Assembly (NCBI GenBank): GCA_036478895.1
Contig: JAZGEV010000051.1
Coordinates: 1-64,000 of the forward strand
Length of the DNA: 64,000 bases
Source of the DNA: S010-17 sp036478895
Lineage (GTDB): Bacteria > Bacteroidota > Bacteroidia > Flavobacteriales > Flavobacteriaceae
Direction: 5' to 3'
Each line of letters opens with the position of its first letter. Within the stretch, counting starts at the first letter, position 1. Below are positions 51,684-61,530 of this stretch, piece by piece. A program made the position numbers and the translations under genes. Below the pieces are notes generated by a model. The model worked only from the letters and a program-made list of their open reading frames with translations. It did no database searches and was not told where the DNA came from.

Positions 51684-54600
51684 CTAGCTATTTCTTACTT
51701 TTAATTGATATTGTACGTTTGGTTTTGTACCAACAAATTCTAACAATCTAAAGGTTCTGTTATCATCTTGTGATTTAGCTACTTTATCTTCTGGATTGTT
51801 AACATCGCCAAAACTCATAGCGCCAGTGCTACAAGCACTTGTACAAGCAGTTTCAAATTCATTTGCTTTTACGGCTCTACCTTCTTTCTTAGCTTGTAAA
51901 ATTGTAGTTTGTGTCATTTGGATACACATAGAACATTTTTCCATAACTCCTCTAGAACGAACGACAACATCTGGATTTAATACCATACGACCTAAATCGT
52001 TATTCATATTAAAGTTAAACTCACTATTCTGAGCATATTGGAACCAGTTGAAACGACGTACTCTATATGGACAGTTGTTTGCACAGTAACGTGTTCCAAC
52101 ACAACGGTTATAAGCCATATGGTTTTGACCTTGACGACCGTGTGAAGTCGCAGCAACAGGACAAACTGTTTCACAAGGTGCGTGAGCACAATGTTGACAC
52201 ATTACCGGTTGAAATGAAACTTCTGGTTGATCTTCTGGATGAATTTGCGCATTAAAATAGGCTCCAGAACCAACAATACCTTCTTCAGTTCCTTTTTCTT
52301 TTGTCATTTCAGACGTATAATATCTATCAATACGCAACCAGTGCATATCTCTACTCACTCTAATTTCTTGTTTACCAACAACAGGTACATTATTTTCAGC
52401 ATGACAAGCAACAACACAAGCTGCACAACCAGTACAAGTTGCTAAATCGATTGCTAAATTGAAATGTGTTCCAATCGTATCATCAAATTTTGTCCATAAA
52501 TCAGCTTCATCAGCAGTTACAGGTTGATGATCTAAAGAGAATTTAGGTCTTGGATTGTAATCGTCTTTCTTTAAATTGATAAAATCGTGTAAAGATGTTT
52601 CGTTAACGATTTCATCTCTACCCATCATTGTATGTTGTAACTGAACACAAGCAAATTTATGCTCGCCAGATACTTTAGTAATACTTACATTACCAGTTTT
52701 GTTTAGTAATGGAAAGGCATTTACACCTGTCATCATTTCTTCTTGCATACCTTCTTTTCTACCATAACCTAATGCTAGAGCTATAGAGCCTTTGGCTTGC
52801 CCTGGTTGAATATAAACTGGTACGTTATGAATACTTACGCCATCAACATTAATATCGACTAAACTTCCGTTCATTGCACCGTTATCAACCGTCCAGTTTT
52901 TTAATTCTAGAGCTTCTGCATCTGCGCGAGAAACTAATAAGTAATTATCCCAAGATGTACGTGTGATTGGATCTGGTAATTCTTGTAACCAAGGATTATT
53001 TGCTTGTTGTCCGTCTCCTAAACCAACTTTGGTATATAAAGACAATTCAATAGCACTTGATGTAGTTGCGTTTAAAGCTGAACCAACAGCAGTGATATCT
53101 ATTGCGTTTACAGTAGGAACTGTTGTTGAAGTTACAACATCTGCAGTACCATTATGTAAAGCAGTGTTCCAAGATTTTCCGTTAAGGAAAGAACTGCTAT
53201 TATTTTTTAAATAATTGTAATAACTTGTTGTATTACCATTCCAACTTAATATAGCTTCTTGAAATTGACGTGTGTCAAATAATTTATTAATGGTTGGTTG
53301 CATTAAACTGTATTGTCCGTTTTGCATAGAAACATCACCCCAAGATTCTAAATAATGAGGTGTTGCGTTAACAAAATTACACGCTTTAGTTGTTTCATTT
53401 GGACTAGTTGCAAATGCAACTTTTAAAGCAACTTTTTGTAAACCTTCAGTAAATCCTTTAGTATTACCCAAAGTATATAAAGGGTTTGTTTGATTCATTA
53501 TTAAAGCGCCAACTTTACCAGCTTTCATATCAGCTATTAATTGTGCTACTTTAGTGTCATTTCCTTGACGTGTATTTTTTGTATTTGTTGTATCAATAAC
53601 AGCACTTTGCAAAGCATTGTTAATGGCTAATACTAATAATTGTGCATTTTCATCTTGAATTCCAGTAACAACAATTGCTTTGCTACCTGCTTTTTTTAAT
53701 TGAAAAGCAGCCTTTTTAATTGCGGCATCTTGCAGGGTTACTTTAGATGTTAATGAACCACCAACTATCTCATTATATAAACTAATTAGAGCAAATTTTA
53801 ATTCAGATGGTTTTAAAGCAAAACGTTGATCTGCATTAGCTCCAGTTAAAGACATATTCGATTCAAATTGAATGTGCTTTGACATTTTACCGTGAACAGG
53901 TACTTTGTTTGCAGCATACCCTTTTTCAAAGCCACCACCATTCCAATCACCTAAGAAATCTGCATCTACAGATACAATAACATCAGCTTTAGAAAAATCA
54001 TAATTTGGTAAAGCTCTTGTTCCATACATTGCTTCCATAGCATCTAATGCTGCACTTTCTGAAACAGCATCGTAAACTACATGTTCTGTAGTTGGATAAT
54101 TTACTTTAAATTCTGCTATTAATTTGTCGGTTGATGGACTTGCCATTGTTCCAGTTAGGAAAACAATTTTTTGCCCACTAACTTTCGCTTGTGCTAATTT
54201 TATATTGATTTCTTTATCAAAAGAGGTATAATCACTAGTTTTCCCACCAATGGTTGAACTTTTTAAACGGTGATTGTCATATAAAGATAATACAGAAGCT
54301 TGAACTCTTGCATTAGTTCCATTATTTGATGATGCATCTTTATTTGGTTCAATCTTAATTGGTCTTCCTTCACGAACTTTTACTAAAATATTAGCGAAAT
54401 CAAAACCATCAGCAATAGTAGTTGCATAATAATCTGCAACTCCTGGTACAACATCATTTGGTTTGTTAAGGAATGGAATCGTTTTAATTACAGGACCTTC
54501 ACAAGCGGCTAAAGAAGCGGCTGCTGTTGTAAATCCTACATATTTTAAGAAATCTCTACGAGTTGTTGAAGAAGATTCTAAAGCTTCTTTGTCTCCCAAA

Positions 54601-54710
54601 AACTCATCTGTTGGGATTTCTTTTTCGAATTCCACTTTACTTAGCTTTTCAACTATTGAACTGTCTTTAAGCTCCATTGGGCTTGTCCAATATTTTTTGT
54701 TTGATGCCAT
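51684..54710 (-). CDS. actB: Alternative complex III iron-sulfur subunit ActB
   Basis: 1008 aa. Twin-arginine signal (R51, R52 in RRDFLKYVGF) followed by a lipobox-like LAAC with cysteine 70, so Tat export and lipid anchoring are both expected. A molybdopterin-oxidoreductase-like domain (about 80-740) without clear cofactor ligands, then a ferredoxin domain with CTGCAACVVAC, CQHCAHAPCETVC, CVGTRYCANNC and CSMC...CTSAC, enough for three 4Fe-4S and one 3Fe-4S clusters. It transfers electrons from quinol to the ActA hemes. It lies 109 bp after actA. Confidence 0.96.
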   Translation of the reverse strand: MASNKKYWTSPMELKDSSIVEKLSKVEFEKEIPTDEFLGDKEALESSSTTRRDFLKYVGFTTAAASLAACEGPVIKTIPFLNKPNDVVPGVADYYATTIADGFDFANILVKVREGRPIKIEPNKDASSNNGTNARVQASVLSLYDNHRLKSSTIGGKTSDYTSFDKEINIKLAQAKVSGQKIVFLTGTMASPSTDKLIAEFKVNYPTTEHVVYDAVSESAALDAMEAMYGTRALPNYDFSKADVIVSVDADFLGDWNGGGFEKGYAANKVPVHGKMSKHIQFESNMSLTGANADQRFALKPSELKFALISLYNEIVGGSLTSKVTLQDAAIKKAAFQLKKAGSKAIVVTGIQDENAQLLVLAINNALQSAVIDTTNTKNTRQGNDTKVAQLIADMKAGKVGALIMNQTNPLYTLGNTKGFTEGLQKVALKVAFATSPNETTKACNFVNATPHYLESWGDVSMQNGQYSLMQPTINKLFDTRQFQEAILSWNGNTTSYYNYLKNNSSSFLNGKSWNTALHNGTADVVTSTTVPTVNAIDITAVGSALNATTSSAIELSLYTKVGLGDGQQANNPWLQELPDPITRTSWDNYLLVSRADAEALELKNWTVDNGAMNGSLVDINVDGVSIHNVPVYIQPGQAKGSIALALGYGRKEGMQEEMMTGVNAFPLLNKTGNVSITKVSGEHKFACVQLQHTMMGRDEIVNETSLHDFINLKKDDYNPRPKFSLDHQPVTADEADLWTKFDDTIGTHFNLAIDLATCTGCAACVVACHAENNVPVVGKQEIRVSRDMHWLRIDRYYTSEMTKEKGTEEGIVGSGAYFNAQIHPEDQPEVSFQPVMCQHCAHAPCETVCPVAATSHGRQGQNHMAYNRCVGTRYCANNCPYRVRRFNWFQYAQNSEFNFNMNNDLGRMVLNPDVVVRSRGVMEKCSMCIQMTQTTILQAKKEGRAVKANEFETACTSACSTGAMSFGDVNNPEDKVAKSQDDNRTFRLLEFVGTKPNVQYQLKVRNS

Positions 54711-54819
54711 ACTTTTGATTTTCGATTTTTATTTCTGATATGTGATTTAATTCACTGTCAAAAAAATATATTTAAACGATTACTCGATTTTTTTATTTAT
54801 AATAAATTTATAATGTCAA

Positions 54820-56289
54820 TTAATAGTGACACTTTGCACATTCTTTACCACCTAAATCTGCTACGGTTACTTTTTCAATACCATATTTTTTAGATAAGTC
54901 TTCATGTATTTTTGCGTAATACTTATTGTCTAAATCTACTTCACTAGTTTTATGACAATCTATACACCATCCCATTGTTAATTTTGAATGTTGACGCATA
55001 TCGTCCATTTCTTCAACTGGTCCGTGACAAGTTTGACATTCAATACCTGCAACAGTGACGTGTTGAGAGTGATTGTAGTACGCAAAATCTGGTAAATTAT
55101 GAACTCTTACCCATTCAATTGGTTTGTTTTGTTCAATAGCATCGTAGATTTTTTTGATTTCTAAATCTAATTCAGGTTTCCCTAAAGCGCCAACTTTAGT
55201 ATCATCAGCTACTTCTGTTATCCTCTTATGACAATTCATACAAACATTTGCAGTTGGTATTCCTGAAGTTTTACTGTGTTTTGCAGAAGAGTGACAATAT
55301 TGACAATCTATCTTGTTATCACCTGCGTGTATTTTATGAGAGAATGCAATTGGCTGTATTGGTTCATAACCTTGATCTACACCTAAATCTGCTAACCATC
55401 CAAAACCAAACCAAGCACCAGCAAATAATAAGAAAATAGTTGCTATTATTTTTAAGAATGTTATTTTACTTAAGAACATCCAAATCAGTAATCCTAAAAT
55501 TACTAAAATAACAATCCAATTTTTCCAAGCACCTGAGCTTTTTGCTTTTGTAACACCATTGTCTACAACACCATCAGCATTAGGTACTATCTTCTTAACA
55601 TCACCAACTTTAAAGTACGCTAACATGGCATCAATATCATCGGTAGATAATTGTGGAAATGCAGTCATAACCGCTTTATTATTGTCTTCAAAAACTTTCT
55701 TTGCTAATTTATCACCACTTTTACGTAGTGCATTGTTGTTTTTAATCCAAGCATGAAGCCATTCTTTTTCTCTTTTGTCCGAAATGCCTTGTAATTCAGG
55801 TCCAATTAATTTTCCTTTTAATTTATGACAAGCAGCACAGTTGGCTTTATATATTTTTTTACCTACAGCTACTTTTGGATCTACAACAACTTCCTTTTTT
55901 GACACCTCTTTTTTAACTTCTTTACCATCGGTATAGGCTAAAATGTCCTCAATATCTTGTTCGGTTAAATGCTCATTAGGAGGCATTGGAATATTATTAT
56001 ATTCTTTTAAAAGCGCAATACCAACCTCATCACCGCCATCAATAACCTTTTTACTATTTTTGATCCAATCATGTAACCATTTACGATCTCTTTTTTCTGT
56101 TATTCCTTTTAAGGGTGGCCCTAGAAGTTTTTTATCGAGTGTATGACAGGCAGCACATGCTTTAAATAATTCTTTCCCTTTAGTAGCATCTCCATTTTGG
56201 GCGGATGCGTTAATTGAAAAAATAAATAAAATAGCTAATAAGAGCTTAGTTAGTTGTTGGATTGGACTGTGTTGATTCACAATATTCAT
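54820..56289 (-). CDS. actA: Alternative complex III multiheme cytochrome c, ActA with two extra c domains
   Basis: 489 aa from ATG 56289, chosen for the signal peptide that follows (LLLAILFIFSINASAQ); an ATG at 56319 adds ten residues. Seven CxxCH sites: 45-49 and 151-155 in two class I cytochrome c domains, then 329-333, 350-354, 418-422, 442-446 and 484-488 in the pentaheme ActA domain. Two membrane helices at about 259-298 separate the parts. The fused monoheme domains are common in Flavobacteriaceae and could hand electrons to the oxidase. First gene of the act-cox operon. Confidence 0.93.
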   Translation of the reverse strand: MNIVNQHSPIQQLTKLLLAILFIFSINASAQNGDATKGKELFKACAACHTLDKKLLGPPLKGITEKRDRKWLHDWIKNSKKVIDGGDEVGIALLKEYNNIPMPPNEHLTEQDIEDILAYTDGKEVKKEVSKKEVVVDPKVAVGKKIYKANCAACHKLKGKLIGPELQGISDKREKEWLHAWIKNNNALRKSGDKLAKKVFEDNNKAVMTAFPQLSTDDIDAMLAYFKVGDVKKIVPNADGVVDNGVTKAKSSGAWKNWIVILVILGLLIWMFLSKITFLKIIATIFLLFAGAWFGFGWLADLGVDQGYEPIQPIAFSHKIHAGDNKIDCQYCHSSAKHSKTSGIPTANVCMNCHKRITEVADDTKVGALGKPELDLEIKKIYDAIEQNKPIEWVRVHNLPDFAYYNHSQHVTVAGIECQTCHGPVEEMDDMRQHSKLTMGWCIDCHKTSEVDLDNKYYAKIHEDLSKKYGIEKVTVADLGGKECAKCHY

Positions 56290-56376
56290 ATTTTTATAAA
56301 TTTCAAGTGCGTTTGGCACAATATTTTCTATATTAATTTACTAGAAAGTAAATGCTTTTTGATAAATTCAGTTTGG

Positions 56377-56384
56377 CAAAAATA
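56377..56384 (-). promoter_or_regulatory. -7 element of the act-cox operon
   Basis: Minus-strand TATTTTTG, 87 nt before ATG 56289. The long AT-rich leader has no clear secondary structure I can support. This is the only consensus match I see upstream of the eight-gene operon. Confidence 0.45.
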
Positions 56385-56544
56385 CTATTATTATGTTAAA
56401 AAATAAATCTTAAAATTAAGTTAAATGTAATTTATAATGATTCTAAATAGCCAAATATTCAATGTAAATAGTATATAAAGTTACTTCTAAAAGTATAGGG
56501 ATTTATTTTTTAAAAAATAAAGGCCTTAGTATCAAAACAAAACA

Positions 56545-56552
56545 TAACTTTG
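56545..56552 (+). promoter_or_regulatory. -7 element of the SPOR gene
   Basis: TAACTTTG, 26 nt before ATG 56579, on the other side of the 289-bp divergent gap shared with actA. The middle of the gap (56390-56540) is AT-rich and shows nothing else. Confidence 0.45.
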
Positions 56553-56578
56553 TAGCGTTAAAATAAAAAATCTTAACA

Positions 56579-56962
56579 ATGAAAATAAAACAAATAATTT
56601 TAGCATTCTTCTTTTTAATAAGTGCATTTGGTTACGCTCAGGCAGAAGGAATTGTAGTGATTGATAGCTCGCCATCCATTGATAAATTAATTAATAAAAA
56701 AATTAATTTTAATAATCAATCGCGTAAAGTAGAAGGTTTTCGTATTCAATTGTTTTACGGTAGTGAAACAAGTGTTAATAATATTGATGCAAAATTTCGA
56801 GAATTATTCCCTAACACAACAACATATGTAATATTTGATTCACCCGATTGGAAAATAAGAGTTGGTAATTATAAAACAAGATTGGAAGCTGATAAAGCTT
56901 TACAACGGTTTATAGTAGAATTTGGTAGTGCTATTGTGATGCCTTATACAATTAACAATTAA
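56579..56962 (+). CDS. SPOR-domain periplasmic protein
   Basis: 127 aa. Signal peptide MKIKQIILAFFFLISAFGYAQ, then a short linker and a SPOR domain (about 53-125) with VEGFRIQLFYGSETSVNN, DSPDWKIRVGNYKTRLEADKAL and VMPYTINN. SPOR domains bind denuded glycan strands in peptidoglycan, often at division sites. The stop overlaps the convergent porZ by 4 bp. It is a minimal one-domain form. Confidence 0.9.
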   Translation: MKIKQIILAFFFLISAFGYAQAEGIVVIDSSPSIDKLINKKINFNNQSRKVEGFRIQLFYGSETSVNNIDAKFRELFPNTTTYVIFDSPDWKIRVGNYKTRLEADKALQRFIVEFGSAIVMPYTINN

Positions 56963-59265
56963 TTGACTATTGCCACTTTGGTGATAGACGTTTCGCTTTT
57001 ATCTGGTGACGTTAATAAAACTGTATAAATGCCCGATGCAACTTTGCGTCCAGCTAAATTTGATTTGTTCCACAATACTTTACCTCCTTTAATTTCGGAA
57101 CCTTCAACAACATTCGTTTCGTGAACTAAATACCCGGCACTATCTAATATTTTAACATTGGTTCCTCTTGGTAAATGTGTACCGTGTCGACCATCAATGG
57201 TAATGATTTCATTAGTGTTTGTTGATGGATTTGGATAAGCATAAGTTTCACCTAGCGTTTCTCCAAATGGTGCAACATTATTATTATAAACTACAATGCC
57301 TTTTGCAGTGGCAAAATATACTTTACCAGTTTTATTATCCACACGTATTTCATTAATTCGATTGGATGGTAATGGTGAATTATCTTTATTAAACAAATGC
57401 AAGGTTTTTTGCCCACTTGGATTAGTCCCCAAAACACCACTATCATTAGTACCAAACCACTTATTGTCTGCACCATCAATAGCTATAGAATTAATAGCCT
57501 GTTCGCCTAGTAAAACTTGCCCTTGATTGTCATCTGTTCCGCCTTCTAAACGGATAATTATTGGAGTAGCAGTATTGCTGTCTGAATCAAACATTCCTGA
57601 GGTGTTGTCGAATTTAACAAGTCCTTCAATAGTACCAATCCAAATTCTATTATTTCGATCAACAGCTACAGCTTTTATTTTGTTATGAGGTAAACCGTGT
57701 GTTGTGTTTAACGCTGTGTTTTTTGTGCCATTAATATTTAGTATTAACAAGCCATTTACACGGGTTTCTAACCACTTATTGCCGCTTTTATCAATGGTAA
57801 TATCCCCAATTCCCATACTTGTAGATATTAAAAATTCATCCATATTATAACCAGTCCAAGAATCACTAGAATCCATTTTTTTTATCTTTTCGGATACATA
57901 ACCGTTTCCAACCCATAAATTTCCTTGATTGTCAAATGCCGTACCACTAACCGATGTAAAATCATAAAAATCGTGTAGTACACTTTTTTCTAAACCACTG
58001 TCCAAAAAGGTGCGAATGTTTGTAATTTCATCATCTATAACTTCTACTAAACCTTCGGCCCACGAACTTAAAAACACCCGATTTTCATGATTTTTATCAA
58101 TCTCAATATCTACAAAATCCCTTGGTAAACCGTTGTAATAATTGGTGTTAATCCAATCCTCACCATTAAAATGACTAAATCCTCTTTTTAAACCATTTAT
58201 ATTGAAAGTAGAATACGACATTGCGCCATAAACAACCCATAAATTATCATTATAAACTTCAATAGAGTACACATCGTTTCTCAAAGGTCCTTGCGGATGA
58301 ATTTCTTCAAATTCTATGGATGTAAATGGTTTGGCTAATATGCCGAATTGTTTCGTTGCTAGATAAACGATATCATTAAAAGCAAAAGAATTGTTTAATT
58401 TAAAATTAAAATCAGTTGTAGTATTAACTACATTTAGGGGATTGAAAGAGGTGTTAAACGTATGCGAAACATCATTTAAAGAGACGTTTAAAAAATGGAT
58501 TGTACTATTTATAGTCACAATATTTTTTGGAAAACTTTGAATAGTTTGTAAAGTATTTGAATTGATTATTTTATATAAAATTTTATTTTTTGCAGTAAAC
58601 AATTCAGAATTAAAAACGGTGATACTTTTAAAATCACCTAAAAAGCTGCCTGATGGTTGTGTCCAATTATTAAAATCTATTAAATTTGGGTTTGCAACAT
58701 CTGCTGTGTAAATACCGTTTTCGGTTGCAGCATATATGGTATCGTTAAAGACAGCAGTTTGATGAATTTTTACTGTGGAAGAGCCGTCACCAATATAAAA
58801 AGTATCTCCAAATTGCTTATTTTCTATGTCGTATTCAATAATAGCAAAATCGGTTGATAAATATAAGATATCGTTATACTCGTTAATGTGATTTACTTTT
58901 TTTGAGCCAGTAATGGTTAAGCGTTCAATGTCGTTGGAAATGTGAATGTCATTATTACTGTCAATCACTTCAATAAGTCCAGAAGTGTAACCAACAACAA
59001 TTCGTTGGGAGTTTTCACTATAAAATAAACACGATGTTTCCTTTCCCGATAAGCCATGGACAGATGATATTTTTTGATTTTCTTGTGTAATTAAATCGTA
59101 AATAAAAACCGCATTATCAGTAATTGCATAAATTTTATCACCCGATTTAACAAAGTCTTTCACATTGTTATAGGAATAAAAATCTTCCCAACTATCGCTG
59201 AAATCAGTTTGAGAATGCAAAGTGAAAAATAGCAAACAAAAGCTATAGATTAAATATTTTTTCAT
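56959..59265 (-). CDS. porZ: Type IX secretion system protein PorZ
   Basis: 768 aa. Signal peptide MKKYLIYSFCLLFFTLHSQ, two seven-bladed-propeller-type regions (about 25-670) with repeated blades such as LWVVYGAMSYS, LWVGNGYV, IWIGTIEGLVKFD and KWFGTNDSGVLG, and a C-terminal secretion-type domain with YPNPSTNTN and GRKVASGIYTVLLTS. PorZ at the cell surface works with PorU, supplying anionic LPS to the attachment step of T9SS cargo. PorU, PorV and PorQ genes are not in the window. Its presence shows the organism has a T9SS. Confidence 0.92.
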   Translation of the reverse strand: MKKYLIYSFCLLFFTLHSQTDFSDSWEDFYSYNNVKDFVKSGDKIYAITDNAVFIYDLITQENQKISSVHGLSGKETSCLFYSENSQRIVVGYTSGLIEVIDSNNDIHISNDIERLTITGSKKVNHINEYNDILYLSTDFAIIEYDIENKQFGDTFYIGDGSSTVKIHQTAVFNDTIYAATENGIYTADVANPNLIDFNNWTQPSGSFLGDFKSITVFNSELFTAKNKILYKIINSNTLQTIQSFPKNIVTINSTIHFLNVSLNDVSHTFNTSFNPLNVVNTTTDFNFKLNNSFAFNDIVYLATKQFGILAKPFTSIEFEEIHPQGPLRNDVYSIEVYNDNLWVVYGAMSYSTFNINGLKRGFSHFNGEDWINTNYYNGLPRDFVDIEIDKNHENRVFLSSWAEGLVEVIDDEITNIRTFLDSGLEKSVLHDFYDFTSVSGTAFDNQGNLWVGNGYVSEKIKKMDSSDSWTGYNMDEFLISTSMGIGDITIDKSGNKWLETRVNGLLILNINGTKNTALNTTHGLPHNKIKAVAVDRNNRIWIGTIEGLVKFDNTSGMFDSDSNTATPIIIRLEGGTDDNQGQVLLGEQAINSIAIDGADNKWFGTNDSGVLGTNPSGQKTLHLFNKDNSPLPSNRINEIRVDNKTGKVYFATAKGIVVYNNNVAPFGETLGETYAYPNPSTNTNEIITIDGRHGTHLPRGTNVKILDSAGYLVHETNVVEGSEIKGGKVLWNKSNLAGRKVASGIYTVLLTSPDKSETSITKVAIVN

Positions 59266-59366
59266 TTTATTTAGGCAACAATTTTAATAATAACGCAATT
59301 TTAATCAAAATATTTTTAATGCTTTTAAAAATAAAGTATTTTAGCAAATATACTAGATAACTTATA

Positions 59367-59825
59367 ATGAATACCGAAATAGAAAGAAAATTTTTAGTTT
59401 TAAATACAGATTTTAAATTGGAAAGTTATGGGCAAATAAACATTACCCAAGGTTTTTTAAATACGCATAAAAAACGGACGGTTCGTGTGAGAATTACTGA
59501 TGATAAAGCTTTTTTAACCATTAAAGGAAAATCAAACAAAAGTGGCACAACGCGTTTTGAATGGGAAAAAGAAATCACTGTTAACGATGCTGAAAATCTT
59601 TTGCCCCTTTGTGAAAAGGGCATCATAAAAAAAACACGTTTTTTGATTAAAAGTGGCAAGCTAACCTTTGAGGTTGATGAATTTTATGGCAATCATAAAG
59701 GTTTAATTATTGCCGAAATTGAATTGTTGCATGAAGACACTTCTTTTATAAAGCCAAAATGGCTTGGTAAAGAAGTGACAGGTGATAAGCAATATTATAA
59801 TTCTGTTTTAAGTAAAAAAAAGTAA
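59367..59825 (+). CDS. CYTH-domain protein
   Basis: 152 aa, close to a bare CYTH tunnel domain. Seen: MNTEIERKFLV with the ExExK signature, TVRVRITDDKAFLTIKGK, EWEKEI, FEVDEFYGNHKGLIIAEIEL and the C-terminal W-x-G-x-E-V-T segment. Family members hydrolyse triphosphates such as inorganic triphosphate or thiamine triphosphate using divalent metal. Bacterial ygiF-like and Cthe-type relatives act on inorganic triphosphate, the best guess here. The stop codon abuts that of the convergent AraC gene (TAATTA, zero gap). Confidence 0.93.
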   Translation: MNTEIERKFLVLNTDFKLESYGQINITQGFLNTHKKRTVRVRITDDKAFLTIKGKSNKSGTTRFEWEKEITVNDAENLLPLCEKGIIKKTRFLIKSGKLTFEVDEFYGNHKGLIIAEIELLHEDTSFIKPKWLGKEVTGDKQYYNSVLSKKK

Positions 59826-60698
59826 TTACATTTTTCCTAAATACTGCTTAGGAGTTGTGCCAAATTTCTTTTTAAAGGCAGCAATAAAATGACTTGAGGT
59901 GCTATAACCGATTAGTGCGCTAATTTCAGAAACATTGTGTTTTTTAGTTTCTAATAATTTTATTGAATAATCCATTTTGTAGTCAAATAAAAAGTTAAAA
60001 ACGGTTTCGCCATAAATGTGTTTAAAACCATCTTTTAATTTTTTTAAAGATAAGCCAATTTCAATAGCGAGTTCATTTAAAGAAGGCGGTTCTGCCATGC
60101 GGTTTATGATAATCTCTTTGGCTTTTTTTATTTTTTCTACATTGTCTTCGTCTTCTAAAAATGGACATTTTTCAACATCACCTTCAGTAAAATTAAAGTA
60201 CAAGCTTAGGAGTTCGTATATTTTACCTTTACTGTATAGTTTTTCTAAAGATTCGTGTAAATTATATTTAAAAAGTTGTGTTAGCACTACCATTTCTCCT
60301 GGCGATAAATCTTTTGCCGAATAGTATTTTTTATCTAAATTATCTTCGTTTAAAAATGTGATGTACTTAGAAAATTCTGAAAAGAAAGAATGAAATTTTT
60401 TTATTGATATTAAAACAGTAATGATTTTTGAATTAGGTGAAATCTCAATGTTTATAGGTAGATTTTGTTGCGGATTAAATAAAACTAACGATTTACTTTC
60501 TAAAATATCGATTGTGTATCTTCCGTTATTGAAAACTAATTTTCCGTCACCTTGAATGCAAAAAAACAGTTGTATGTAATTGTGACTCACTTCTTTAATG
60601 AAAACTTTTTTTTCTTTACCGTTGTTTTGAAATTTTAAAAGAAAAAAACCTTCTTCTAATTCAGTGTCTTTTAAAAAACTTTTATCGTTGTTTTTCAT
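59826..60698 (-). CDS. AraC-family transcriptional regulator
   Basis: 290 aa, soluble. N-terminal ligand-binding-like region (about 1-185) with FFLLKFQNNGKEKKVFIKEVSHNYIQLFFCIQG, a cupin-like beta pattern, and C-terminal AraC helix-turn-helix pair (about 190-290) with SLNELAIEIGLSLKKLKDGFK and ISALIGYSTSSHFIAAFKKKFGTTPKQYLGKM. The type resembles YqhC/Rob-like Bacteroidota regulators; target genes unknown. It shares its 3' end with the CYTH gene and has its own promoter at 60732. Confidence 0.9.
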   Translation of the reverse strand: MKNNDKSFLKDTELEEGFFLLKFQNNGKEKKVFIKEVSHNYIQLFFCIQGDGKLVFNNGRYTIDILESKSLVLFNPQQNLPINIEISPNSKIITVLISIKKFHSFFSEFSKYITFLNEDNLDKKYYSAKDLSPGEMVVLTQLFKYNLHESLEKLYSKGKIYELLSLYFNFTEGDVEKCPFLEDEDNVEKIKKAKEIIINRMAEPPSLNELAIEIGLSLKKLKDGFKHIYGETVFNFLFDYKMDYSIKLLETKKHNVSEISALIGYSTSSHFIAAFKKKFGTTPKQYLGKM

Positions 60699-60731
60699 TT
60701 TTTCAAAATCATTTTATTTTGATTTCGCTTG

Positions 60732-60739
60732 CAAATATA
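60732..60739 (-). promoter_or_regulatory. -7 element of the AraC gene
   Basis: Minus-strand TATATTTG, 33 nt before ATG 60698. Confidence 0.45.
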
Positions 60740-60796
60740 ACTGAATTGGTTGTAATGGAAAAATTCTTTTTGCGTTGTTTATGAAAATATTTAGTT

Positions 60797-61423
60797 TTAG
60801 GATAATAATTTTTTAATAACATCAACCTTACTTAAGTTCTTGCTATCATTTAAAGCATCGTATTTTAATTCCCAACCAAAGGTGCCAACCATTTGCTCCA
60901 TAACCTTTAAGGTATCCATAGCTTTTAATTTGGCTGAATGTAGTAAATCGCTTTCAGGAATTTTATCCGTAAAATTTTGTTTTACTTTTTTATTGAGTTC
61001 AGTTAAATCGGTTGCTTCAAATTTATTGAATAAACCATTTTTAATATCGTAAAAATCCATGTGTGTTTCCATACCAAGTACTTCGGGATCTGGAAAAGAG
61101 GTGACACGTATTTGACGTTTGTCAGAATTAGCATCAAAACGCATTTTTTTCATATCAAAACCAATAAATACTTTTGCATTAGCCATTACTATTGCTTTTT
61201 TTGTACTCGATATCATATTAAGTATCGAATTTTTCTCATCCTGAAAATGCATAACTTCATTCATGCTGCCTTCTACAGTAATCAGTTTAGAGACACTGCG
61301 TATCTTTTCTAAAAGCACAACAGATTGTTCCTTGGACTTACTTTTAAAAAACGATCTTTTAGAAAATAAATAATAAATTGATAAAACCAATCCGCCAACA
61401 ATAAAACCTAAAATGAAATTCAT
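60797..61423 (-). CDS. DUF4230-family membrane-anchored protein
   Basis: 208 aa. One N-terminal helix (about 2-20) with a basic KRSFFKSKSKEQS after it, then a soluble domain: KLITVEGSMNEVMHF, VMANAKVFIGFDMKKMRF, KRQIRVTSFPDPEVLG and an amphipathic C-terminal half. It matches my memory of DUF4230, found in Bacteroidota and Firmicutes; function unknown. Own promoter at 61442-61449, 18 nt before the ATG. Confidence 0.85.
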   Translation of the reverse strand: MNFILGFIVGGLVLSIYYLFSKRSFFKSKSKEQSVVLLEKIRSVSKLITVEGSMNEVMHFQDEKNSILNMISSTKKAIVMANAKVFIGFDMKKMRFDANSDKRQIRVTSFPDPEVLGMETHMDFYDIKNGLFNKFEATDLTELNKKVKQNFTDKIPESDLLHSAKLKAMDTLKVMEQMVGTFGWELKYDALNDSKNLSKVDVIKKLLS

Positions 61424-61441
61424 ATTAATATATTTGTGTTA

Positions 61442-61449
61442 CAAATTTA
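61442..61449 (-). promoter_or_regulatory. -7 element of the DUF4230 gene
   Basis: Minus-strand TAAATTTG, 18 nt before ATG 61423. Confidence 0.45.
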
Positions 61450-61500
61450 ATGAAAAATATTAAATCACTTATTACTTTACACAATTCATACCAAAAATCA

Positions 61501-61508
61501 TATCTTTG
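61501..61508 (+). promoter_or_regulatory. -7 element of the small barrel protein gene
   Basis: TATCTTTG, 22 nt before ATG 61531. Divergent from the DUF4230 promoter across a 107-bp gap. Confidence 0.5.
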
Positions 61509-61530
61509 CGTTATAATTAAAAACATTTAA

